Program-made: the position numbers and the translations under genes
The notes under the pieces: generated by a model
What the model was told of the DNA's origin: nothing
The model's database searches: none
The model's input: only the letters and a program-made list of their open reading frames with translations
Part shown: positions 52,901 through 62,429 of the stretch, in pieces
Numbering within the stretch: the first letter of the stretch is position 1
How the letters are laid out: every line of letters begins with the position of its first letter
Origin: Acanthaster planci
Taxonomy: Eukaryota > Echinodermata > Asteroidea > Valvatida > Acanthasteridae
Direction of reading: 5' to 3'
Assembly: GCF_001949145.1 (NCBI RefSeq)
Contig: NW_019091414.1
Span: 1,380,817-1,444,816 of the forward strand
Length of the DNA stretch: 64,000 bases

Positions 52901-55900
52901 CACTTTTACTGTCTATGAATATGTTTGACAAGCCATGAAGAAGGCCTGAACTATTTCCCACAATGCAATTTCAAGTGCTCATGCCTAGACTACCGACATG
53001 TATTACTTAAAAATAGAACACTCTCATTTTGCCTACAACTTGTACGGGCGGCCAAAATTTGCAGAAATACCACTTTTGGATTGGTTTTCGATTTTACTTG
53101 GAAGTTGCTCAAAATTGTATTTGTATCGACAGCCAACTACAGTTTTAGCAGCCACTTGTAGGAAAAACACGACTGACGTCAAAAGAACAGACCCTATAAT
53201 GGTTTCTTCACCTAGTGCTCTCCAGAAGTTTCTCTTGTAGAACATGAAAGTCTTGATGACTGAACCCATGGGCAGGCATTGAATCATCTAATGTGTTGAA
53301 TGGAAAACAAAAATGAACATACTGCATGAGACAATCGGCTAAAAGTGAAATTGTGATCATTTCTTGAAAATGATTCACACTGCTAAGCACTGTAATAACT
53401 GTCTGATTCACACACTGATGGTTTCATTTACGTCTAAATAGTCAGAATATTCCGTTTGGCACACTGGCCCCATGAAATGCATCAGACCATTCCAATCTTC
53501 TTTCATGTCCAACTTGTGTCAAATGTTTGGCCAGGCTCTTGCACAGTGATGAACAGCCTTCTTGTTTCAATCCCTAGATCTTCCAGACAACACTTGTTCA
53601 CTGAGAAATGACCGTCTTAGTAGGAGTGACACTGACTAATAAGATATGGAACAGTGGAATGGTTCAATGGAACAGTCCCTGTTTCGACAGTCAGACCATT
53701 GCAAAGGAATGCTTGAATGGTCCAATGAACAGTCCAACAGAACAAGTACGTTCCGACATTTAAGTTGCTCCTTAAAAATATTTTTTGACTAATGTATTTG
53801 TCAACAGGAAACCATACTCTCCTGATAAAAATTTCCTTTTGTAAATGTTATTCAAATAACTCTCCAGGCACCAAGATTGGCAAGTCTCTTGTGTGAGCTG
53901 CTTTCCATTTTTGGCAATTTTGAAGTATATCCAGTTCATAGGTGTGACATCACTTCAGTTTAAACCACGCCCACTGCACATGCATTGCACATAGAGTTAC
54001 ATGTATTAATCGCCATTTATGTGGAACAATGGAACCGAAAGTTAACATGTAACTTCTGTGATTGTCCAATGGAAGCCTGCAAATCGTGGCGCATCAACTT
54101 TTGTGATGAAGTCACTTACGAACCGGATTATTTGACTTTTCCTTAAGCCAAACTGCACCTGGTATGGTTTGTGCTACCAACCAAAATCCCACACTGAGGA
54201 GCCACTGAAGAGAGTACAACTTTCTCTTCCAAAGTGTAATGTTGTTTCAGCCAATCTATATAGCTCATGAATATTTATGAGGTACAAACACAGCAAACAC
54301 CAAATATGGGCTAACCTGACTTTTCAATGGAGGTAAGGGAGGCTGGAAATATATCCTTCCAAGCAGTGTGATTGGTACAGCACTTATCATGTAGGATGAC
54401 TGTATGAAATAATCCAATATCACAAGACAAAGAAGGAAAATTCATATTAATGTACAAAGCTAGAATTGATATTGTACTCTAATACTGACACGATCTAGCC
54501 AAACTAACTCAACAGTAATTAGGTTTCAAATACGTCCAAATTTCCGTTAAAGATCAAATGTCAGTCCACTCTTTCCTTCTTGATGGTGGCAATAGCAAAA
54601 TGTTACTATATTTTGACAAAATGCAAATCTGTACTTCTTTATTTAGTAAGTGAATGACACACTGGAACTCTAGGAGCTGGAGGTAGATAAGACTACTTTG
54701 GAACTTTGGATTCAATGGCATAATTTAGTCAGTTTTGACAGACATAAATTGCTTTAAATATAAAGTCGGGCAAGAAACCTTTTGGTAAAATTAGTTGTAC
54801 AAAGAAAATAGTCTCGAACAAGTTCTCTTTTAATTAAACATTTCTTTCAAGCTCAGAAGAAGGCCTTACTAATATTTGCCAAAAATCTGGGGATTGCTGC
54901 AAGGACCCTGCTACTGACCCAACACTTAAAAGCTTTTGTACAATCTGTTCTTAATACTGGCTATTCCAAAGGTCAAACAACCCTCAATAATAAATCCCCT
55001 GGTCAAAATTTTGGTAGACCTCATTCTCTCAGACTTTGTTCATGCCCATATATTAATGAATTCCAAATCAATCAATTTTACCTCAAACACGTCACCATTT
55101 CTTGTTGTCACTTTCACTCCGTTTTCAGTCTGTGCAACGTTCGACACCACCTTGTCTAACAGGACATTTTCTGTAACTCATGTAAATTTACAGACTTCAA
55201 CAATTCAGTTGATGAGTGTGTTCCTATTTTCTCTTTGAACGAGACAAAAAGTTGCTGGCAGTATTACATTTTATACTGTGTAAGGGGGCTGTCCAAAAAG
55301 TGACAAGATTTTCATTCCTTTCAGAATGCATGTATTTCATTTGAAGCAAAGTACATTACTTGCGTGGTGATAAAGTGAATAGGACATTGGGATGGAACAA
55401 GACAAGACAGATTTGTTCAAGAGTAAGCATGGTTGAATGTGCCTAAGGTACGTTCCTCCCATAAATATTCCTACACGTACATGTACATTCATGCCAGCAC
55501 AACATTCCAATAGTGCCAAGTTTTGGTTTGTTCCCTAAGTACACTCACCTTTTCCAATGTTCTCTGCTAATCTCTCGCTGATCTGCATGGAGCCACCAAC
55601 AAATCTCCTTTCCTGCAGTGTGGGCAAGAAATACATCATGATTGAGAATCAGTGTCCAAAGGTTGTTGCAGAGGCTGGGAATAGCACATCTGCCTATTGT
55701 CAAGGTTGGAGCTTGTTTCATTAATTGCACACATGTCTGGGCAAAGGGGCAACTCTCCATTCACTTTGTACACGGATTTGCATGTTTTCCTCTTTTTTGG
55801 CAGCAACGTAATAAAATAACTAAAACCTTTTCATTACAGTGTGGGAAATGTTTATAGCGTACAAATAGTGAAATTTCAGGCACATTCGACATAAAGGTTG

Positions 55901-58900
55901 AGAGTTTGAGTCAATAATTCAGATTTTCCCCATTGACCGCTATCCTTTTTTGGCCCCTTTGAGTTTTGAGTGTGAAAGATTGAATAACCATCAATTGACC
56001 AATCACTGCGAAGAATCAAGAACCAGTGACGTCATTCCGACCTTGAGAATGAAAGCCTCTGGCTATCATCAATAGCCATTTCCGAAACATGCACTCCTAG
56101 CCACAGTCAGTTTATTTAGACTCCTAACAACTCATTTCAGTTTGTGATTAGTTCTCAAATACTCTCTACCGATAAGTTCTCCAATAGCAGCTTCTCTAGA
56201 GATATTTTTACCTGTCCTCCATTTGTTGTACTGATATTTCTCTGGAGTCCTGAATATAAAAAAGCCAAAAAGATGTTTCATTGTCTATTATAAAAAGAGT
56301 TGAGTCCAACTGCAATTCTTTAAACATCAAATTAAGTTAAAAATCCGACATTAAAAGCAGTCAGTTTCATCTCTTAAAGCAACTGACTTCCTTCATTATT
56401 GACCACAAAGCAAATATATACAAAACGTAACATGTTCGTGAGCCCAAAATGGGCAAACCTCTCAAAATCGTCCTTTTGAAATATAGCAAGTTCCAAGAAT
56501 TTGTCAAGAGCATGACACAAAGTGTTATGACATGGATATGCATGATGGGAGATACCATCTAACCTTGAACCCTGTCTCAAGTGGAGTACAGAACTAATCC
56601 TGTAAGAAAAATTCAAGAGCATTCCCAACTTCCCGTTTTTGTTCAGAGCTGAAAGAAAAACTTGACTGCAATGTTCGTGTAGTTGTAATTAACAACATGT
56701 ATGCACTCTTCAAATTAAAATTAAGATGCTACAAAACTGTCTCACCCCCGCCAGCTTTCATAACCCACAGGAAGAAGAGAAAAGACAGATTGCAGGGCTC
56801 AACACCAAAATCCACCCTGCAGATGATAGTGATTGCATCCTTAGTGAACTGACACCAGCAGGTGGCATCGGCCCATGACTGAAGAGTCATACTGTCCCAC
56901 TCAACAGCATGCGGTGCATCCCAAGGTGCAGCAGCAGGAATCTGTTTTGTTATATAAATTTAGCACCTAGTTTTTCCTTGTAGAATGTTCTTTGGGGTTA
57001 TCAAGTGGGTGAGAAGTTACAGGTGTTAATTACAAGACATATTCTTCCTTGATATAATTATGCACATAATTAGATACTATATTAACCACTGGTTCCTTCA
57101 TCTTTAACAATGATCTAGCAGTTTGTTTAGATAAAGTGAACAAGAAACTGTGAGTGGTGAACAATGGAGGAAACACAATTATGACATCAAATTGACCAAA
57201 TTCCAACCTTAGAAAAGTCGATGGCTACTTGCCTCTTCACCGTACAAGTCTATGAGTCTGAAGGCATTATTGATATCCAGCAAAGCCAAGAAACCAGGAA
57301 ATGTGGGGAGTGCATCAGGGTAAAATGCATGAGCCTTGCCCTGCCAAAATAGCACATATTGTACATAAAAATAAATTTAAAAGACAGACACAGAAATGTA
57401 CAGTAAGCTATGAGAACAAATGGAAATATACATGCATGATGGCCAATGGTACAGAAGGCAATTGCCGTTGCATGGACCTGCTATACAGCCTGGCCAACTT
57501 CTAAGGTCAGCCCACGAAGAAGTGGTCAGTCTAAGGTGTACCATGCAAGGGGAATTCAGACGTTGGAACAAACCTACTTTTCTAGTTGAAATTTTCTCCA
57601 ATTTTCATCGTTTCTCTAATCTAAAAGCAACCACAAAGCAGAATGTGGACATTTGAAATGAACCAGACTGCAGGATGGATGCGATTGCCCTTTTTATTTT
57701 GTTTCTAAATTGCCCAGGGGAAGCATGGACCACCATGAGCCACTGTATTTTGGATACTCTTCTGATAGTCCTGGATATGTCCAGTGCAAGGCATCACTGC
57801 ATGTTAACAACAAATCGCTTAGAGCTACAGTAAAACAGCCTTGCACATTGCAAGAGTCTTGTTTGCTTATACTTCAGAATAGAATTCTCATCCATGTAGT
57901 TTCTGTTCAATTAAGTAGACTATGAAGACTCCACCAAGTATTTTTTTTCTGCATTAAACAGAGTTTAGTCAATGTGCGAGTTATTTGTTTTACCCATTCC
58001 ACTTTTCTATTAGTGACTGTCTTGGTTCTTTCAGCTTTCTGAGTTTGCTGTTATAAACTCTCTGTTCCAACACATTCTCCCACTTTCAGTACCTACATGT
58101 ACAAAGTTTGGTAACACTTGACTACACTTGAATTAGAGACATTTCCACTCCACTGTTACACATTTTTCCAGAGTGTAAAAACTCAACAGCACGATGTAAC
58201 TGTCCACTACCATGACTATGGCACACATATTGTAGCCCCAAATGCTGCACAAAGCTAGGGAAGGTTCAATGCTGCATCCAGTTTTGAATAAAATTTGACG
58301 TCTTGTATTACAGTGGTAGATTTTCCATGCAAAGTTAGGAAACCCGTGTTTAATGGGCCACAAATTTGATTCTGATCATCTGAATACATGTTTGTGAAAG
58401 TTTCGACCCACTTGGAGTTCAGCAAGAACAGGTTACCAACCAAAATGTTGCATTGTACATGTACACCGTCTTTATGTCGACCTGTTTTTGGCTATTTGTT
58501 GCTCATCAGCCCATAAACTGTCTTGCCCACTTACATGTCTAAAGTTGATGGTTCTCTCTTTCTCGTTAACAATCTGGTTCTGGATTCCTAGCTCTTTGGC
58601 AACTCGGATGATCCTGTTCTGAGTTGGTCCGATGTAAGCTCCGCCCAGTTCCAAATACTGGAAGGCAGGATCCTAGCAACATCAAAACACAGCTTATATA
58701 GAACCACCGAAATGCTTGTCATTCGCAGATGCAAACTGCAAGCTCAGATATAGCACTTTTTAGAAGCCTTGCTTTAGCCTTACCCTCACAGTATAAGTCC
58801 GACCTCCGACCCTACTTCTAGCCTCCAGTACCAGCACATTCTGACCTTGTTCTTGGAGGAGTTTAGCAGCTGACAGGCCTTGGAATAAATGAAATTACCA

Positions 58901-59300
58901 AAACATTTTGCTACTTTTGTCACAAATGAGCATTTGTACACGTTAAACCTGCTCTTAAATAAGATTTTTCAATTGTAAAATATAGGTCCTGATAATTATA
59001 TTGAAATATTAGAAACATTTGATGGTGCACTTAACATTTCCAAGCATCATTACAGGATGTACGTTAAGTTATAAATCACATCACCCTCATTTTATTAAAT
59101 GAATCTTTCACTGTTCCACTCATATCCCTTTCGATATCTTTCTCCCTTCTTTCGCTCAAATAATCTGAAACATTCTGAAATAAATGTCCCTACCCCCCAA
59201 AAAAAAATTGAAAGGAGGCGATCCACAAAGAAATGTTCCACACCTACTTACCACTTATACCACCTCCAACAACAATAACATCTCTTCTCCTGTCAGACAT
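46927..59300 (-). CDS. MAO: Monoamine oxidase-like flavoprotein, copy B (17 coding exons, 513 aa; cage Tyr replaced by Cys)
   Basis: Tandem paralog of copy A, same strand, start codons about 25.4 kb apart. Exons: 59252-59300, 58784-58878, 58535-58672, 57233-57340, 56746-56941, 56212-56249, 55549-55612, 55082-55170, 54316-54399, 53212-53287, 51657-51747, 51163-51216, 50297-50354, 49831-49928, 47764-47875, 47598-47660, 46927-47055. Joined length is 1542 nt including TAG with no frame break. Intron 4 starts with GC instead of GT; the rest are GT-AG. Kept: GGGISG, SVIK lysine (Lys299), SGGCY (Cys398/Tyr399) and a hydrophobic C-terminus. Changed: the WSGY block reads WPGC, so the second aromatic-cage residue is Cys436, and EARDR reads EARSR. 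An in-frame ATG at 59330 could add ten residues, but the 59300 start aligns with copy A. No disabling stop was seen. Activity is uncertain. Confidence 0.94.
47764..47875 (-). other. Copy B exon 15: aromatic-cage Tyr replaced by Cys
   Basis: The exon encodes [28 protein letters not shown] and then the GERAARE block. In copy A (26151-26262) the same place reads YWSGYMEGA with Tyr435. Copy B has codon TGT (Cys436) instead of TAC/TAT, and Pro instead of Ser two residues earlier. The flanking FAGTET and AGERAARE blocks are intact and in frame, so this is a substitution and not a misjoined exon. Confidence 0.93.
48927..49101. mobile_element. MITE-like element in copy B intron 14
   Basis: Two 29-base arms, 48937-48965 and 49063-49091, are inverse copies with 27 identical positions (core ACCTTGTGATTCG). 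Weaker pairing extends about ten bases outward. The loop is about 97 bp. The open frame starting at 49014 crosses the right arm and is not a gene. Confidence 0.75.
49330..49525 (-). mobile_element. Degraded SINE of the second family in copy B intron 14
   Basis: It shares TATACACCTGGGTGTAAAG, GGCTTGCCAAGGGCCACAA and a box-B-like segment (GATTCGAAACC on the minus strand) with the element at 41790-42000. Box A is poor. It is an older copy of the same family. Confidence 0.55.
50627..50844. repeat. 50-bp minisatellite in copy B intron 12
   Basis: Units start at 50627, 50677 and 50727 (50 bp each, nearly identical), then 50777 (46 bp, lacking four bases) and a partial unit at 50823. Each contains TCCCAGTGCATGGGTACAGT or its shortened form. 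The unit length is not a multiple of three, so the repeat is open in several frames at once. The long frames here are a by-product and not genes. Confidence 0.93.
52040..52500. other. CpG-richer stretch in copy B intron 10
   Basis: This intron segment contains CACGTCGCACGTC- and CACGCGCGCTGACC-type words unlike its AT-rich surroundings. Open frames on both strands (about 80-90 codons) show no domain. It could be an insertion or an internal regulatory region. Confidence 0.3.
57227..57233 (-). other. Non-canonical GC splice donor of copy B intron 4
   Basis: The exon ends in GAAGAG and the intron begins GCAAGT. The matching copy A junction (31728) reads GAGGAG followed by GTGAGT. Except for the T-to-C change at the second intron base, the copy B site fits the strong consensus typical of GC-AG introns, a known minor class spliced by the U2 spliceosome. 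No GT nearby would preserve the frame and the conserved GEE end. Confidence 0.85.
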
Positions 59301-59654
59301 TGTTTGGTGACGCTGACAGCTAATTAGCATACAGTTAGATGACTGGTGTGTCGAAAAAAGCCTTTGACATGAAGTAGAAGTTAAAACATTAACTTGACAA
59401 ATACAAACTACCGTAAATTAAATTATCAGAAAAAATATCTGGCCAACTTTTTTAAATGTCTACCACTGCAATATATCATGTACAGAGCAATAATTGTATG
59501 TATAACAATCAGCTAATGACCTGAATAAACGAAATTTCTAATTACATACAGGTGTCCAATTCACAAAAACTTTGACTTCAGCATGAAAAGAAGCAGCCTT
59601 GTAAAATAGAATCGAAGAAATCCTGTAGAAAGTCTACCTTGTGAAGAACTGTAT

Positions 59655-59774
59655 GTGAGTAGCTGAATATAATAGCAGGACTCGGGTGCTAGTTGTGAGT
59701 AGCTGAATATAATAGCAGGACTCGGGTGCTAGTTGTGAGTAGCTGAATATAATAGCAGGACTCGGGTGCTAGTT
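59655..59774. repeat. Perfect 3 x 40-bp tandem repeat upstream of copy B
   Basis: Three consecutive identical 40-bp units begin at 59655, 59695 and 59735, each starting GTGAGTAGCTGAATATAATA. The array ends at 59774, where the sequence changes to AAACC. It lies 355-475 bp upstream of the copy B start codon, in its likely promoter or 5'-leader region. Perfect identity suggests recent expansion and probable length variation between individuals. Confidence 0.95.
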
Positions 59775-60386
59775 AAACCACTGCTGGCTGTTCATACATG
59801 TAGATAACACACCTGCAAGTTCAGTCTAATGCAGTTATTATTTGCAGTGGCATCAGTGGGTCTCAGTAATGCGAACTTTAGAACCATGTGGCAAAGATGG
59901 CTTCAGCTTGATAAGACCAATATCAACGTACAGGGGAAAAAAAGCACCCCATGATGACATATTGTAATAAATTTTGGGCACTGTTATTAGTGGGTAAAGA
60001 TTAATCCACTGTACGCTTGTGAAAGTTCATGGACACTGGCGGACATTTGCTACAAAGTACTAGGTTCAGCAACAGGCCAGAGGTTGAACTAATATGGTCA
60101 ACGCAACGGCAAGGATTGACATGCCGGTACGGTACTCTGCATGAGGTTGTTACACCCTTGTGCTCAATTTTGAGACTTTCACTGGGTGAGTTTTGTTGGC
60201 TGACTAGTAACACAAGAGCATTTCAGCCAACATATAATGAAGATTCCAGTAACAAAGCATGCAAGCAGGCTTCTGGTAGCTGCATGGCCTAAATGCAAGA
60301 ATAATGGAAAAAAAAACATGGCAGTTAAAAAAATGAGAAATAATGCGATAGCTATATACAAAAAAATTATAGATATTATAATTACC

Positions 60387-60690
60387 GAAAATGGGTCACT
60401 TGGGAGACATTCCCATAGGAACGTGCACAAAATTTTCCAAACTTTACTGTCCCATAATTCAATATTCCCTAATCCGATCTTAACCAAACTTTGCATGCTT
60501 TCCTTTCAGACCCCGCCTAATCTATCATCTCTCAAAATGTGGACATTAAAAATTTTCCTCCCTTTGGTAGTTGGAGCATTAGGGAGACATGTGTAATGTC
60601 TAGGGAGACATTGAAATGTCTCTCTAATGACTGATGTCTCCCTAATGTTGAAAAATTTACCACAAAATGTCTCCCAAGTGACCTATTTGG
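60387..60690. mobile_element. MITE-like element with nested inverted repeats
   Basis: GGTCACTTGGGAGACAT at the left end (60387-60410 with flank) returns inverted at 60667-60690, with about 21 of 24 positions matching. A second pair, CATTAGGGAGACAT (60577-60590) and its inverse (60634-60647), lies inside. All are variants of GGGAGACAT, so the element grew by internal duplication. No coding domain. Confidence 0.7.
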
Positions 60691-61451
60691 AAATTTAAAT
60701 GAACTTATTCAAATGATATGGCTGGTTGATTCAAGGTGTTCCATTTGCTCCCTCTGGGTAGGAGAAACGACCTGTGCATGTTAATATTTAGAAAAAAGGT
60801 TTTCCACACATACTGTTTGACCTTGGATTTCCAACAATTACCAGGAAGAAGCCAAACAATGTCCCAACATCAGAGTCATTCAATTTGACATGTGTTATTG
60901 CTTCAGCAGGGAGTAAAGACGAATCCAGTAATGTTTCACAGGACATTCCCGATGCATCCCTTTATGGTGGAAAGCAACTGTCCATACATAATTAGCACAA
61001 TGCTTACTGCCATTGGTAAAGGCCAATGCGAATGGCCAGTAAGAGCATTACCACGGTTGCTGGATTCCTTGAACTACTGTGATGATGCCCACCAATGATG
61101 AGCAACGATTCCCGCACGACAGCAAGCGATGACCATGTTTATCAAACCTTGTGTGCATGGAGTGCGAGCGGCTGGGGAGAAACTACATCACAAACAGAAG
61201 ACTCAAGTCCTAGTCCTGTCCATTTGTTGGAAATATACCAACCCTAAACACTCTAAAGGAATGACTATCAACGTGGCAGTCAATCTAGTAGACAGTCAGG
61301 TAAACCTCAGTAAACCTGTGAGGTTTATCAACTGATAACCCGCTGCACTAGGTTTATCAGTTAATAAACCTGATGACAACAATCACTGTTATGTACAAAA
61401 ATCACAGAACTTGGCGCATAAGACTCTGTGTAATAACCCTTCCACGTATAT

Positions 61452-61697
61452 GGGTAATTCCAGAAATTAAGGGTCCAAAAGTGTGACTTTTTTGTGTCCA
61501 GGTTACATCTGACCTTTGTCATTTGACATGGAAATATCAACGGAATTGATTTCAAACTATTACTATTTGTTTGGCTGGTAATTTGCATTAGTTCATCACT
61601 CTTGGAAATTAGAAAATGTGTTCTAAACTTACAAAATCATATGTCAAATGTGACAGGGTCACCAAAAACAATAGAGACCTAATTTCTGGAATTATCC
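61452..61697. mobile_element. MITE-like element with 18-bp terminal inverted repeats
   Basis: GGGTAATTCCAGAAATTA (61452-61469) and its inverse copy (61680-61697) match at 17 of 18 positions. Partial pairing continues inward (GTCATTTGACAT against ATGTCAAATGTGAC). Length is 246 bp and there is no open frame of interest. Confidence 0.72.
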
Positions 61698-61803
61698 GCA
61701 TATCATAACGAGTAACCTACAGAGGCAATAAACCTCACCATGATACCCAGTATGATGGAGTATTTTTTTCAAGTAGGCACTAACTTTTGATTAAATGCAT
61801 TGC

Positions 61804-61918
61804 TTATATCTTCAGCTGATCTGGGATTTGAGGAGGTGGCTCATCTTTTAATGGAGTAGAGGCACCCAACTTCTCCCATGTAAACATCGAAGGGTTTGGG
61901 CCTGCAAAGTTCATCAAT
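61804..61918 (-). CDS. Orphan terminal-exon candidate, unknown protein
   Basis: On the minus strand a CTTTTTTTTTTTTACAACAG acceptor is followed by a frame, one base into a codon, that reads LMNFAGPNPSMFTWEKLG, then ASTPLKDEPPPQIPDQLKI and TAA. The polypyrimidine tract and Pro/Glu-rich tail resemble a real last exon. A second frame is also open for about 25 codons, which weakens the call. Upstream exons would lie to the right; the open frame at 62121-62360 could not be joined with confidence. I recognise no family. Confidence 0.3.
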
Positions 61919-62429
61919 CTGTTGTAAAAAAAAAAAAGCAGAGTTACAATCCCTAAGGTATTCTGCTTTGGATAAAGGACAAGAACTTTGACTTCAAACT
62001 TAGTTAGAACCATGGGTAGTGCATGCGTAATGTTAGGCCTGACATTAGTAACAAATCAAGCACATCGGTAGCTAGCTAGTTTGAGTAATTACATGTAGGA
62101 CTTCAACAAGAAATTTCTACCTAAATGTAAAAAACCACCATCACTGGAATCTTCGATTCCCACTGAATTTTGTGATGTCTGTTTTTTATGTACATGTATG
62201 TGTCTTCATTATTATTATGCTCATCAAAGTGGATAACATCATGTGAAGTGTGTTTGTGACTTAGTTTCTTGTTATTACACCAGTGTAATTGCTGTTTTCC
62301 TTTGTCGGGGTAAAAGTTGGCAACCCCACAGTCTTTGTTCTTGATGCTGGAACATTGCAAAGTAATCCTACAAGAGGAAGAAAAATTTTGGACTGTTGTT
62401 ACTGTTCTGTTAAAAATGCATACAAGACG

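Larger units (their letters stand above)
59301..61803. other. Upstream flank of copy B and intergenic DNA
   Basis: The first few hundred bases should hold the copy B promoter and leader; ATTAGCTGTCAG just before the start (59312-59323) could be a 5'-UTR acceptor. Beyond the 40-bp repeat are two MITE-like elements (60.39 and 61.45 kb) and small palindromes such as AGGTTTATCAGTTAATAAACCT-like words near 61351-61372. No gene was recognised. Confidence 0.5.

Noticed and set aside
60237-60596. 119-codon plus-strand frame, lysine-rich
   Set aside because: It runs into the MITE-like element and owes its residues to A-runs. No similarity to a known family is evident.
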